Assembly: GCF_003721435.2 (NCBI RefSeq) | Contig: NZ_CP054585.1 | Span: 1,178,001-1,242,000 of the forward strand | Reading direction: 5' to 3' | DNA: 64,000 bases | DNA from: Halorubrum sp. CBA1229 | GTDB lineage: Archaea > Halobacteriota > Halobacteria > Halobacteriales > Haloferacaceae | Part shown: piece after piece, positions 8,360-18,152 of the stretch | How the letters are laid out: every line of letters begins with the position of its first letter | Position numbering within the stretch: position 1 is the stretch's first letter | Notes under the pieces: generated by a model | Told to the model about the DNA's origin: nothing | Database searches by the model: none | What the model saw: the letters and a program-made list of their open reading frames with translations, nothing else | Position numbers and translations under genes: made by a program

Positions 8360-11300
8360 ATGACTCAGTCGGGGCTGTCGGACTTCTCGTCGACCGGAGA
8401 CGCGGGCGGCGGGGGGAACGACGGCACGGACGCCGAACGGGAGGACCTCGCCGCGCAGGAGGCGGCCGTCGTCGCCGGCGGGGGACGGGGGCGCGTCAGC
8501 GACGTCGTCGACGTCGACGAGGCGAAGTTCCCGGACTCCGCCGGGACCGTCGAGCTGATGATCACCCAGATCGACTACGCCGTGGAGGGGTACGGGAGCG
8601 ACGAGTACCCCGTCGTCCACGTCTTCGGCCGGCGGCCGGCGGAGAACGTTGACGGGGACGTCGAGCACGACGTCCGCGAGCACGTCCGCGTGCTGGGCGT
8701 CGAGCCGTACTTCTACGTCCCCACCGCCGACCTCGACCGCGACCCCGTCGAGGCGTACGACGTCGTGATCGGCACGCGCGAGGAGGACGCCGAGGGAGAG
8801 CCGTACGAGAGCATCCGCGGCGAGCCGCTCACTCGGATCGTGACGCGGACACCCCGCGACGTCGGGACCATTCGGGACGACTTCGAGACGAGCTTCGAGG
8901 CGGACATCCTCTTCCCGAACCGCTTCCTTATCGACAACGGGCTCAACGGCGGGATGCGGGTCGAGGAGCGCCGGCTCGACGACGGCTCCGGAACGATACA
9001 GGTCCACGAGGGGCAGCTGGAGCCCGCCGAGGTCGACGCCGACCTCCGTGTGAACACCTTCGACATCGAGGTCGACGACCGGCGCGGCTTCCCCGAGGAC
9101 GGCGAGGAGCCGATCATCTGTCTCACGAGCCACGACTCCTACGACGACGAGTACGTCGTCTGGCTGTACGACGCCCCCGAGGCCGAGATCCCGCCGCCCG
9201 AGGACCTCCCCGACTACGAGGGGATCGTGGGCGACGGCGAGGAGCTCGATTTCAGGGTGCGCACCTTCGAGGAGGAGGCCGCGATGCTCGACGCGTTCGT
9301 CGAGTACATCGACGACACCGACCCCGACCTCCTGACGGGGTGGAACTTCGAAGACTTCGACGCGCCGTACGTCTTGGACCGGCTGGAGGTGCTCGACGAC
9401 GGGAGTCAGTACGACCTCTCTGTCGACCGACTCTCCCGAATCGGCGAGGTGTGGCGCTCCGGCTGGGGCGGCCCCGACATCAAGGGCCGGGTCGTCTTCG
9501 ACCTGCTGTACGCGTACAAGCGGACGATGTTCACGGAGCTCGAGTCGTACCGCCTCGACGCAGTCGGCGAGCGCGAGCTCGGCGTCGGCAAGGAGCGGTA
9601 CACCGGAGACATCGGCGACCTCTGGGAGCAGGACCCGGAGCGCTTGCTGGAGTACAGCATCCGCGACGTGGAGCTGTGCGTCGAGATCGACCGGAAACAG
9701 GACGTGATCGCCTTCTGGGACGAGGTGCGCACCTTCGTCGGCTGCAAGATCGAGGACGCGCCGACGCCGGGCGACACCGTCGACATGTACGTCCTCCACA
9801 AGGCGTTCGGGAAGTTTGCGCTCCCGACGAAGGGCCAACAGGAGTCGGAGGAGTTCGAGGGCGGCGCCGTCTTCGACCCGATCACGGGCGTCAAGGAGAT
9901 GGTGACGGTCCAGGACTTAAAGAGCCTCTACCCGATGTGCATGGTGACGATCAACGCCGGTCCGGAGACGAAGGTCGACCCCGCCGAGTACGACGGCGAG
10001 ACGTACGTCGCGCCCAACGGGACGCACTTCCAGAAGGAGCCGGACGGGATCATGCGCGAGATGGTCGACGAGCTCCTCTCCGAGCGCGAGGAGAAGAAGG
10101 CGCTCCGGAACGACCACGACCCCGGCACCGAGCCGTACGAGCAGTACGACCGACAGCAGGGAGCTGTCAAGGTTATTATGAACTGCTTCACGCCGGACAC
10201 CGAGGTCGTGACTCCCAGCGGCGTTCGGTCGATTACGGAGTTGGAGGTCGGCGACGACGTGTACTCTCTCGATCCCGATACGGAGGAGATGGAGGTGAAG
10301 ACCGTCGAAGAGACCCACGCGTACCCGGACTACCGGGACGAACTCGTCGATATTGAAACGTCGAAGATCGACTTCCGGGTGACGCCGAACCACCGGATGC
10401 TCGTCCGAAAGAACGAGACGAACGGGATCACCGAGGACGGGTACAGTTTCGTGGAGGCAGGCGACCTCGACCGGGCGACAAACTACGAACTGCCCCACGA
10501 CTGGGACGGACCGGACGGCGAACGGATCGACGAGGTCGATCTGACCGAACTCGTCGACGGCAAGTACGAGGTGTGGATCCGACCCAGCGTCCACGGCCAC
10601 ACGTTCACCGCTGAGCTTGGCTGGACGCCGCGGCGCGTGCCGAAGGCAGATGTCGGCGAGACCGGCTACGTATTCACGGCGGCCGAGTTCGAGGAACATC
10701 GCGAGTACGTCGAGTCGGTGTGCGAGACGAGCTACGTTCACCGCGAGTCCGGACGGAAGTGGATTCCGCGGACCTACGACGGGGACGACTTCCTCGAACT
10801 GCTCGCGTGGTACGTCACGGAAGGAAACGTGTACACGTCCGAGGAGAAGCAGTTCGGCGACAACCTCCGCGGCTCCGCAACCACGGTACAGATCGCGCAG
10901 GATGCCGTGGCCGACGGCGGCGACTCCGACCACGAGACGATCGGCCAACTCCTCGATCGAATGGGATTGGATTACTACGTCGACGACCGAAGCTACCAGT
11001 TCACCTCGGAGCTACTCGGGGATCTCCTCCGGGACTGCTGTGGCGACGGGAGCTTCGAGAAACGAATTCCGGATCGCGTTTTTGAGGCGAACACGGCACA
11101 GAAACGCGCGTTCCTGGAAACGCTGATCGACGGCGACGGAGACCGCCAGACGGGATCGTGGCGATACACGACCTCGAGTGAGCGGCTTCGGGACGACGTG
11201 CTCCGCCTGTGTGCCCACCTCGGGCTTACCGCGAACTACAACCACGACAGCGGGAGCTGGCGGATCTACGTCACGGAAGCGGCGAAGAACACGCTTCGGA

Positions 11301-13711
11301 TGCATCGGAGTAGCACTCGAAGCGAGGCCGAGGACGGTGTCTACTGCGTGACCGTCAAGGACAACCACACGCTTCTCGCCGGGCGGAACGGGAAGTTCCA
11401 ATTCGTCGGACAGTCCCTGTATGGAGTGACGGGATGGGATCGGTTCCGCCTCTACGACAAAGAGGGCGCGGCGGCCGTCACGGCGACCGGTCGCGAGGTC
11501 ATCGACTTCACCGAGGAGGCCGCGAACGAGCTCGGCCACGACGTTGCGTACGGGGACAGTATCACAGGCGACAGACCCGTCGTCGTGCGCGATCCCGAGG
11601 GTATCGTTCGAATCGTGCCGATTGCCGATCTCTTCGAGCGCTCGGACGCGACTGCGAGCGAGGATCTGATTGTGACTGCCGACGGCGGGCCTGTCGCTTC
11701 GGTGTCGATCGAGAAGGAACGGGGTGACGTGGACGAGTGGGAGGCGCTTTCGGTGGCCGAAGACGGCGAACCGGAGTGGCAGCCGATCGAGCAGGTGATC
11801 CGACACGAGACCGACAAACCGGTTGTCAACCTCCAGCATAAGTTCGGTGAGTCCACGACGACCAGAGATCATTCGTACGTCGTCGAAGAGGACGGCGACC
11901 TCGTCGAAACGAAGCCGGGAGACGTCAAAGAACCACTTCGGGTACCTGGTCTCCCCGAAGTCGAAACGGTGGAAACAGTCGACATATACGAGGTGTTGGA
12001 GGGGTACACACGCGAGTACGAGGACGGCCGAAGCGTCGGCAGCGAGAGCGCGGAGACGAAAGTCAAGCAAGTCCACGCAAACGATGACTGGGTCTGGTTT
12101 GGCCACAAGCACCACAACACGATAGAGCGGAGTATCAAGGTACAGCGACACGTCGAGTTAGACTCCGAAGAGGGACGGGCGCTCGTACGGCTGCTCGCCG
12201 CGTACGTCACCGAAGGGAGCGCGTCGACGATTGAGACGACCGATTCCAGGTTCGGTGCGAGCATCGCCGAATCCAGAACGGAGTGGCTAGAAAGCCTTCG
12301 AGACGACTACCTCCGTCTATTCGACGGAGCGACTGCAAGTGTCATCGCGTCAAACACGTCTGACGAGCGAACGGTCGAGTACGAAACGGACGACGGAGAT
12401 CAGTCGGTTACGTACGACGATTGCACCTACAAGCTCCAGATGATGAACGAACTCTCGGCGGTGTTCTTCCGTGAATTCGCCGGACAAACGTCGCGTGGAA
12501 AGCGTATTCCGGGGTTCGTGTTCAATCTCCCCGAGGATCTCCAACAGCTCTTCGTCGACGTGCTCGTGGAGGGCGACGGCTCACGCGAATTCCCGCGATA
12601 CTCGACCGAATACTGCGAGCGAAACTTCGACTTCGAGACAACGAGCCGAGAACTCGCGGCGGGCCTCTCGACCCTTCTTACCCAGCGTGGGGAGAAGCAT
12701 TCGCTGAAGTACAGAGAGAGCAAAGGAAGCTACACGATTCGAACGTGTGATTACTATCGCGGCGGACGAGACCCGGTCGTCGAGGAAGTGGATCACGACG
12801 GGTACGTGTACGATCTCAGCGTCGCCGAGAACGAGAACTTCGTCGACGGTGTCGGCGGTATCGTCCTACATAACACCGATTCGGTCATGTTGTCCCTGGG
12901 CCAAGAAGTAGATAAGCAAGAGGCGATCGAGACCTCCTTCGAGATCGAGGACCACATCAACGAGCGGTACGACGACTTCGCGCGCGACGAGCTGAACGCC
13001 GAGTTCCACCGCTTTCAGATCGAGTTCGAGAAGCTCTACCGGCGGTTCTTCCAGGCGGGCAAGAAGAAGCGGTACGCCGGCCACATCATCTGGAAGGAGG
13101 GGAAAGACGTCGACGACATCGACATCACCGGCTTCGAGTACAAGCGCTCCGACATCGCACAGATCACGAAGGAGGTCCAGCAGAACGTCATCGAGACGAT
13201 CGTCACGGGCGACGACATCGACGAGGACATGGAGGAAGTGAAGGCGTACCTCGTGGACGTCATCGCGCGCGTCCTCGACGGCGAGATGGACCTCGACGAG
13301 ATCGGGATCCCGGGGGGGATCGGCAAGAAGCTGGACGCCTACGACACCCCGACCGCGCAGGTCCGCGGGGCGAAGTACGCGAACCTCATGCTCGGGACCA
13401 ACTTCGGCAGCGGGTCGAAGCCGAAGCGGCTCTACATCGAGAAGGTCCACCCCGACTTCTGGCAGCGGATGGAAGAAGAGGAGGGACTCGACCCGCAGCG
13501 GGACCACCTGTACGGGGAGTTCAAGCGCGACCCGGACGTGATCTGCTTCGAGTACGCCGACCAGGTCCCCGACGAGTTCGAGGTCGACTGGGAGAAGATG
13601 CTGGACAAGACGCTGAAAGGGCCCATCGAGCGCGTGATCGAGGCGCTCGGGATGTCGTGGGAGGAGGTCAAGACCGGCCAAGAGCAGACGGGACTCGGCT
13701 CGTTCATGTAG
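8360..13711 (+). CDS. polB: family B DNA polymerase with two inteins
   Basis: The 1783-residue precursor is one of the replicative polymerases; removal of two inteins leaves a 934-residue polymerase. Exonuclease motif I is FDIEV (D235, E237), with GWNFEDFD as Exo II. Polymerase motif A is DLKSLYP near residue 519; motif B (KVIMN/SLYG) and motif C (YGD/TDS) are each split exactly by an intein. The first 60 residues are an acidic glycine-rich leader. A T-rich box at about 8329-8335 lies 25 bases before the ATG. The gene is monocistronic by layout. Activity depends on both inteins splicing. Confidence 0.96.
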   Translation: MTQSGLSDFSSTGDAGGGGNDGTDAEREDLAAQEAAVVAGGGRGRVSDVVDVDEAKFPDSAGTVELMITQIDYAVEGYGSDEYPVVHVFGRRPAENVDGDVEHDVREHVRVLGVEPYFYVPTADLDRDPVEAYDVVIGTREEDAEGEPYESIRGEPLTRIVTRTPRDVGTIRDDFETSFEADILFPNRFLIDNGLNGGMRVEERRLDDGSGTIQVHEGQLEPAEVDADLRVNTFDIEVDDRRGFPEDGEEPIICLTSHDSYDDEYVVWLYDAPEAEIPPPEDLPDYEGIVGDGEELDFRVRTFEEEAAMLDAFVEYIDDTDPDLLTGWNFEDFDAPYVLDRLEVLDDGSQYDLSVDRLSRIGEVWRSGWGGPDIKGRVVFDLLYAYKRTMFTELESYRLDAVGERELGVGKERYTGDIGDLWEQDPERLLEYSIRDVELCVEIDRKQDVIAFWDEVRTFVGCKIEDAPTPGDTVDMYVLHKAFGKFALPTKGQQESEEFEGGAVFDPITGVKEMVTVQDLKSLYPMCMVTINAGPETKVDPAEYDGETYVAPNGTHFQKEPDGIMREMVDELLSEREEKKALRNDHDPGTEPYEQYDRQQGAVKVIMNCFTPDTEVVTPSGVRSITELEVGDDVYSLDPDTEEMEVKTVEETHAYPDYRDELVDIETSKIDFRVTPNHRMLVRKNETNGITEDGYSFVEAGDLDRATNYELPHDWDGPDGERIDEVDLTELVDGKYEVWIRPSVHGHTFTAELGWTPRRVPKADVGETGYVFTAAEFEEHREYVESVCETSYVHRESGRKWIPRTYDGDDFLELLAWYVTEGNVYTSEEKQFGDNLRGSATTVQIAQDAVADGGDSDHETIGQLLDRMGLDYYVDDRSYQFTSELLGDLLRDCCGDGSFEKRIPDRVFEANTAQKRAFLETLIDGDGDRQTGSWRYTTSSERLRDDVLRLCAHLGLTANYNHDSGSWRIYVTEAAKNTLRMHRSSTRSEAEDGVYCVTVKDNHTLLAGRNGKFQFVGQSLYGVTGWDRFRLYDKEGAAAVTATGREVIDFTEEAANELGHDVAYGDSITGDRPVVVRDPEGIVRIVPIADLFERSDATASEDLIVTADGGPVASVSIEKERGDVDEWEALSVAEDGEPEWQPIEQVIRHETDKPVVNLQHKFGESTTTRDHSYVVEEDGDLVETKPGDVKEPLRVPGLPEVETVETVDIYEVLEGYTREYEDGRSVGSESAETKVKQVHANDDWVWFGHKHHNTIERSIKVQRHVELDSEEGRALVRLLAAYVTEGSASTIETTDSRFGASIAESRTEWLESLRDDYLRLFDGATASVIASNTSDERTVEYETDDGDQSVTYDDCTYKLQMMNELSAVFFREFAGQTSRGKRIPGFVFNLPEDLQQLFVDVLVEGDGSREFPRYSTEYCERNFDFETTSRELAAGLSTLLTQRGEKHSLKYRESKGSYTIRTCDYYRGGRDPVVEEVDHDGYVYDLSVAENENFVDGVGGIVLHNTDSVMLSLGQEVDKQEAIETSFEIEDHINERYDDFARDELNAEFHRFQIEFEKLYRRFFQAGKKKRYAGHIIWKEGKDVDDIDITGFEYKRSDIAQITKEVQQNVIETIVTGDDIDEDMEEVKAYLVDVIARVLDGEMDLDEIGIPGGIGKKLDAYDTPTAQVRGAKYANLMLGTNFGSGSKPKRLYIEKVHPDFWQRMEEEEGLDPQRDHLYGEFKRDPDVICFEYADQVPDEFEVDWEKMLDKTLKGPIERVIEALGMSWEEVKTGQEQTGLGSFM
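10184..11413 (+). mobile_element. intein 1 of PolB (410 aa, motif B site)
   Basis: Residues 609-1018 interrupt motif B between N608 and S1019. The N-terminal splicing block is CFTPDTEVVTPSG, block B is VTPNHRMLV, and the C-terminal part ends NGKFQFVGQ. The last residue is Gln instead of the usual Asn. LAGLIDADG-type endonuclease blocks are LLAWYVTEGNV and FLETLIDGDGD, so it is a full-length intein with a homing endonuclease. Splice junctions are placed so that the joined extein reads KVIMNSLYG, the canonical motif B. Codon use looks less GC-biased than the exteins. Confidence 0.93.
11558..12874 (+). mobile_element. intein 2 of PolB (439 aa, motif C site)
   Basis: Residues 1067-1505 interrupt motif C between YGD and TDS. 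The intein begins with Ser (SITGDRPVVVRDPEG) rather than Cys, ends GGIVLHN, and is followed by Thr as the +1 nucleophile. Endonuclease blocks are LLAAYVTEGSAS and FVDVLVEGDGSRE. Removal restores the catalytic YGDTDS motif. It is only about 48 extein residues after intein 1. The Ser1/Asn/Thr+1 set differs from the Cys1/Gln/Ser+1 set of intein 1, so the two have separate origins. Confidence 0.93.
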
Positions 13712-13844
13712 CAGAGTCGCATCTTGGAAAGCAGTTTTCGATCGTTGGAAAAATTCTTATCGGATTTGGGATTTTTGACGGGTAGATGCGTAACCATTAA
13801 CCTCCTCAACCACTACCATCGAGGTACGAGGCACGAGAATACAC

Positions 13845-14765
13845 ATGGCTACTCTCGAAATCAACGATCTTCACGCACGAGTGGCGGAAGAGGGCGGCGA
13901 ACGCATCCTTCTCGGGGTCGATCTGACCGTCGAGACCGGCGAGATCCACGCGCTGATGGGGCCGAACGGCTCCGGGAAATCGACGCTCGCGAAGGTCATC
14001 GCCGGCCACCCGGCGTACGAGGTCACCGGCGGCGAGGTCCTGCTCCACCTCGACGAGGAGGACGTCGCCGACGTCGACGCCGACCTCGACGACGAGGACT
14101 ACCACTGGGAGCTGCTGGAGCTGGAGCCGAACGAGCGCGCGGCGCTCGGCATCTTCCTCGGCTTCCAGTACCCGGCGGAGATCGAGGGGGTCACCATGAC
14201 GAACTTCCTCCGGCAGGCGCTCAACGCCAAGGCGGACGAGCGCGAGGAGCTGTTCGAGGACGAGGACGCCGAGGAGGCCGACGCGGACGACGAGGATGAG
14301 GGGTACGAGACCTCCCCGATGGAGGGCCCCGCCGACGACGGCGAGATCGGCGTCGCCGAATTCCAGCAGATCCTCTCGGAGAAGATGGAGCTGCTCGACA
14401 TGGACGAGAAGTTCATGCAGCGATACCTCAACGCCGGCTTCTCCGGCGGCGAGAAGAAGCAGAACGAGGTCCTGCAGGCCGCGATGTTAGAGCCCGCGAT
14501 CGCCGTGCTCGACGAGATCGACTCCGGGCTCGACATCGACCGGCTCCAGGACGTCTCGAAGGGGATCAACGCGCTCCGTGACGAACAGGGCACGGGCGTC
14601 CTCCAGATCACCCACTACCAGCGCATCCTCGACTACGTCGAGCCCGACCACGTCCACGTGATGCTTGACGGCAAGGTCGTCAAGAGCGGCGGCGCGGAGC
14701 TCGCCGAGAAGCTCGAGGACAAGGGGTACGACTGGGTCCGCGAGGACGCGTTCGAGGCGGCGTAA
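13845..14765 (+). CDS. sufC: Fe-S cluster assembly ATPase SufC
   Basis: SufC is the ABC-type ATPase of the SUF Fe-S assembly machine. Walker A is GPNGSGKST (about residues 41-49), the signature is [11 protein letters not shown] and Walker B is [12 protein letters not shown]. At 306 residues it is longer than bacterial SufC (about 250) because of an acidic halophilic insertion ([15 protein letters not shown]) in the helical domain. It leads the order sufC-sufB-sufD, with 52 bases to sufB. Confidence 0.95.
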   Translation: MATLEINDLHARVAEEGGERILLGVDLTVETGEIHALMGPNGSGKSTLAKVIAGHPAYEVTGGEVLLHLDEEDVADVDADLDDEDYHWELLELEPNERAALGIFLGFQYPAEIEGVTMTNFLRQALNAKADEREELFEDEDAEEADADDEDEGYETSPMEGPADDGEIGVAEFQQILSEKMELLDMDEKFMQRYLNAGFSGGEKKQNEVLQAAMLEPAIAVLDEIDSGLDIDRLQDVSKGINALRDEQGTGVLQITHYQRILDYVEPDHVHVMLDGKVVKSGGAELAEKLEDKGYDWVREDAFEAA

Positions 14766-14817
14766 CCACAAATGGTCACGCAACAGGAATAAACGGGGGA
14801 ACACGTAACACATTACC

Positions 14818-16248
14818 ATGAGTTCACAACAAGACGACCTCAAAGAGACAGACACCGAGGCCCGCTTCGAGTTCAAGAAGGAGGAGAAGTCCGCCTTCCA
14901 GACCGAGAAGGGCCTCACCGAGGAGACGGTCCGCGTCATCTCGGAGGACAAGGACGAACCGGAGTGGATGCTGGAGCGGCGCCTGCGCGCGCTCGAGCAG
15001 TTCCAGGAGATGCCGATGCCGACCGACTGGCCCGGGCAGCCGGACCTGAGCGAGGTCGACATCGACGAGATCATCCCGTACATCCGACCCGACGTGGACG
15101 TCCGCGCCGGCGTCGACGACTGGACGGAACTCCCGGACGAGATCAAAGACACCTTCGACAAGCTGGGCATCCCGGAGGCCGAGAAGAACGCGCTCTCCGG
15201 CGTCGGCGCCCAGTACGAGTCGGAGGTCGTCTACCAGAACATGCAGGAGCGGTGGGAGGAGAAGGGCGTCATCTTCTGTAACATGGACGAGGCCGTCCAG
15301 GAGCACGAGGAGATCGTCCGCGAGCACTTCATGACGAAGTGCGTCCCCCCGAGCGACAACAAGTTCGCGGCGCTCCACGGCGCCATCTGGTCGGGCGGCT
15401 CGTTCGTCTACGTGCCAGAGAACACCACCGTCGACATGCCGGTGCAGGCGTACTTCCGGATGAACTCCGAGGGGATGGGCCAGTTCGAGCACACGCTCAT
15501 CATCGCCGAGGAGGGCTCCGAAGTCCACTACATCGAGGGCTGTTCGGCGCCGAAGTACTCGGCCTTTAACCTCCACTCCGGCGGCGTCGAGGTGTTCGTC
15601 GGCGAGGACGCGCACGTCCAGTACTCGACCGTGCAGAACTGGTCGAAGAACACGTACAACCTGAACACGAAGCGCGCCATCGCCGAGAAGGGCGGGCGCA
15701 TGGAGTGGATTTCGGGGTCGATGGGGTCGAAGGCGACGATGCTGTACCCCTCGACGATCCTGAAGGGCCGCGGCGCCTCCGACAACCACATCACCATCGC
15801 CTTCGCGGGCGAGGGCCAGGACATCGACACCGGCGCGAAGGTGTACCACAACGCGCCGGACACCAAGTCGACCGTCGAGTCGAAGTCGATCGCGAAGGAC
15901 GGCGGCCGCACGAACTACCGCGGTCTCGTCCACATCGCAGACGGCGCCGAGAACTCCTCGACCGCCGTCGAGTGCGACGCGCTGATGTTCGACAACGAGT
16001 CGACCTCCGACACCATGCCGTACATGGAGATCAACGAGTCGAAGGTCGACGTCGCCCACGAGGCGACCGTCGGGAAGATCGGCGACGAGGACATCTTCTA
16101 CCTGCAGTCGCGCGGCCTCGACGACGACGACGCCAAACAGATGATCGTTTCGGGCTTCATCGAGCCCATCACGGAGGAGCTGCCCATCGAGTACGCCGTC
16201 GAGCTGAACCGGCTCGTCGAACTCGAGATGGAGGGCTCGCTCGGATAA
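14818..16248 (+). CDS. sufB: Fe-S cluster scaffold SufB
   Basis: This 476-residue protein is the scaffold of the SUF complex. It has the typical N-terminal helical part (TVRVISEDKDEPEWMLERR) and the beta-helix core with EGCSAPKYSAFNLHSGGVE and NTKRAIAEKGGRMEWISGS. The near C-terminal region includes VECDALMFDNES and VAHEATVGKIGDEDIFYL, regions that meet SufD. Length is normal. The stop is directly followed by ATG of sufD (one base between), indicating coupled expression. Confidence 0.96.
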   Translation: MSSQQDDLKETDTEARFEFKKEEKSAFQTEKGLTEETVRVISEDKDEPEWMLERRLRALEQFQEMPMPTDWPGQPDLSEVDIDEIIPYIRPDVDVRAGVDDWTELPDEIKDTFDKLGIPEAEKNALSGVGAQYESEVVYQNMQERWEEKGVIFCNMDEAVQEHEEIVREHFMTKCVPPSDNKFAALHGAIWSGGSFVYVPENTTVDMPVQAYFRMNSEGMGQFEHTLIIAEEGSEVHYIEGCSAPKYSAFNLHSGGVEVFVGEDAHVQYSTVQNWSKNTYNLNTKRAIAEKGGRMEWISGSMGSKATMLYPSTILKGRGASDNHITIAFAGEGQDIDTGAKVYHNAPDTKSTVESKSIAKDGGRTNYRGLVHIADGAENSSTAVECDALMFDNESTSDTMPYMEINESKVDVAHEATVGKIGDEDIFYLQSRGLDDDDAKQMIVSGFIEPITEELPIEYAVELNRLVELEMEGSLG

Positions 16249-16249
16249 C

Positions 16250-17464
16250 ATGAGCACGCAAGCAATCGAGAGCCTCTCGGAGGACACGATACGACGCATC
16301 GCCGACGAACGCGACGAGCCCGAGTGGCTCCTCGAGACCCGTCTGAACGCGCTGTCCGCGCTGGAGACGGCCGAGCTGCCCGACGTCATCCAGACGCCCG
16401 GGCGCCGTTGGACCGATCTGGAGGCGCTCGACTTCGAGGCGCTCGTCGACCCGCTTGACCAGTCCGACGCCACGGAGCGGACGGCCGGCGACGACGAGGT
16501 CGTCGTCCTCCCGTTCACCGAGGCGTTCGACGAGTACGGCGACGTCATCGAGGCCAACTTCGGCTCGGTGCTCGACCCCGAGCACAACTACCTCACGGCG
16601 CTGTCGGTCGCGCTCTTTACCACCGGCACGTTCGTCTACGTCCCGGAGGGCGTCGACGTCGAGGACGTGACGGTCCGCGCGGAGATGAACTCCCGCTCGC
16701 TGTTCAGCCAGACGCTCGTCGTCGCCGAGGAGTCGTCGTCGGTGACGATCCTCGAGTCGATCGAGAGCGGTGAGGGAAGCGTCGACGGCGACCGGTACTT
16801 CTCGAACCTCGTCGAGATCGCGGCGGGCGAGAACGCGAACGTCCAGTTCGGCTCGCTCCAGAACCTCGACGACGACTCGTACACCTACTCGCTGAAGCGC
16901 GGCGTGACGGACGCGTACGCGACGATCGACTGGATCGAGAGCAACTTCGGCTCGAAGCTCACCCGCTCCGACGTCGAGACCGAACTGAGCGGCGACGGCT
17001 CCGAGAGCCAGATCGTCGGGACGTTCTTTGGCACCGACGACCAGCACTTCGACCTGAACGCCCGCGTCTGGCACCAGGCCGAGCACACGACGGCCGACCT
17101 CGTCACGCGCGGCGTGCTCGACGACGTGGCCCGCTCCGTCTACGAGGGCGTCCAGGACGTCGGCGAGGACGCGTGGAACACCTCCAGCTACCAGCGCGAG
17201 AACACGCTGATGCTGTCGGACGACGCCGAGGCCGACGCGTCGCCGAAGCTGATCATCCACAACCACGACACCGAGGCGTCGCACTCCGCGACGGTCGGAC
17301 AGGTCGACGCCGAGGACCTGTTCTACCTCGAGAGCCGCACGATCGACTCCCGCACGGCGCGGAACATGCTCGTCGAGGGCTTCTTCGTCCCCGTGTTAGA
17401 GGAGATCGCGGTCGACGAGTTCCGCGACGACGTCCAGGAGCTCGTCCTCCAGCGCCTCCAGTAA
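16250..17464 (+). CDS. sufD: Fe-S cluster assembly protein SufD
   Basis: This 404-residue SufB/D-family member completes sufCBD. The N terminus repeats the SufB-like DTIRRIADERDEPEWLLETR helix. The beta-helix core includes LKRGVTDAYATIDWIESNFGSK, and the C-terminal region has ASHSATVGQVDAEDLFYLESR with the conserved His. SufD forms the scaffold heterodimer with SufB and is needed for iron entry in bacterial systems. A T-rich terminator follows about 45 bases after the stop. Confidence 0.95.
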   Translation: MSTQAIESLSEDTIRRIADERDEPEWLLETRLNALSALETAELPDVIQTPGRRWTDLEALDFEALVDPLDQSDATERTAGDDEVVVLPFTEAFDEYGDVIEANFGSVLDPEHNYLTALSVALFTTGTFVYVPEGVDVEDVTVRAEMNSRSLFSQTLVVAEESSSVTILESIESGEGSVDGDRYFSNLVEIAAGENANVQFGSLQNLDDDSYTYSLKRGVTDAYATIDWIESNFGSKLTRSDVETELSGDGSESQIVGTFFGTDDQHFDLNARVWHQAEHTTADLVTRGVLDDVARSVYEGVQDVGEDAWNTSSYQRENTLMLSDDAEADASPKLIIHNHDTEASHSATVGQVDAEDLFYLESRTIDSRTARNMLVEGFFVPVLEEIAVDEFRDDVQELVLQRLQ

Positions 17465-17505
17465 CCCGCGGGTCTCGGTCCTCCACTGGGGGCGGTGACG
17501 ACGGA

Positions 17506-17518
17506 TTTTCCGTTTTTT
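17506..17518 (+). terminator. T-rich terminator after sufCBD
   Basis: Two runs, TTTT then TTTTTT (17513-17518), lie about 40-55 bases after the sufD stop in an otherwise GC-rich gap, fitting an archaeal U-tract terminator. The ferritin-like gene about 100 bases later therefore probably has its own promoter. Confidence 0.55.
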
Positions 17519-17619
17519 CGCGACGACGAGCCCCGGCTGAAGGGGAACTCCTTAAGTCGGACTACGCCCGAGGGCGCATGTATGCGAACGGGCGTATCGA
17601 GCGGTGACGGGTGGTCGCC

Positions 17620-18105
17620 GTGAGCGTGAGCCAGCGGATCGCCTCCGACGACCAGCTCGCTCGGCTGCTGCAGATCGGGATCGTGTTGGAGGAGGTGGTC
17701 GAGGCGCGGGCGCACCACCACTACCAGCGCCTCGACGCCGAACTCGACGACGAGATCGAGACCCTGCTCGCGGACGCGGCCGAGGAGTCCGCGGACCACC
17801 GCGAGCGGCTGGAGTCGCTCATCTCCGGACTCGGGGTCGACAGCGTCCCGTTCGACGAGATCGAGTCGCTCGTCGACGCCCGCTACGGGCGGACCAAGCC
17901 CGAGGACTTCGACGGGATCTTATACGACCAGCTCTGCAACGAGGAGACGGCGTACAAGTTCTACGACGACCTCATCGAGGCGATCAAGGCGTCCGACGCC
18001 GAGTTCTCGGTCGACCGGGAGCGCCTCTTGGAGACGTTGGAAACGATCCGGGAGGAGGAGGCCGAGGGCGTCAGCGAGGTCACGGAGGTCATGGAGCGAC
18101 GATGA
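17620..18105 (+). CDS. ferritin-like four-helix protein (161 aa)
   Basis: The product is all-helical with acidic/His motifs typical of ferritin-like diiron proteins: EEVVEARAHHHY, EESADHRERLESL and NEETAYKFYDDLIEAI, giving two Glu-x-x-His/Glu-like pairs. A GTG at 17611 is also possible; 17620 gives the usual MSVSQR-like N terminus. It sits between sufD and a DtxR-type regulator and is linked to the latter by a 16-codon ORF, so a role in iron handling or regulation is likely. The exact activity (ferroxidase, rubrerythrin-like) cannot be read from the sequence. Confidence 0.75.
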   Translation: MSVSQRIASDDQLARLLQIGIVLEEVVEARAHHHYQRLDAELDDEIETLLADAAEESADHRERLESLISGLGVDSVPFDEIESLVDARYGRTKPEDFDGILYDQLCNEETAYKFYDDLIEAIKASDAEFSVDRERLLETLETIREEEAEGVSEVTEVMERR

Positions 18106-18152
18106 ACCGGCGTATCGAACCGACGACGAGCCCCGACGGAGGAGAGCCGTGA
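18102..18152 (+). other. 16-codon relay ORF between ferritin-like and DtxR genes
   Basis: An ATG at 18102 overlaps the ferritin-like stop as ATGA, and its own TGA (18150-18152) overlaps the GTG start of the regulator as GTGA. A ribosome could pass through all three frames without leaving the mRNA. The peptide (begins MNRRIEPTTS) has no recognisable domain; its use is more likely translational coupling than a product. Confidence 0.5.
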
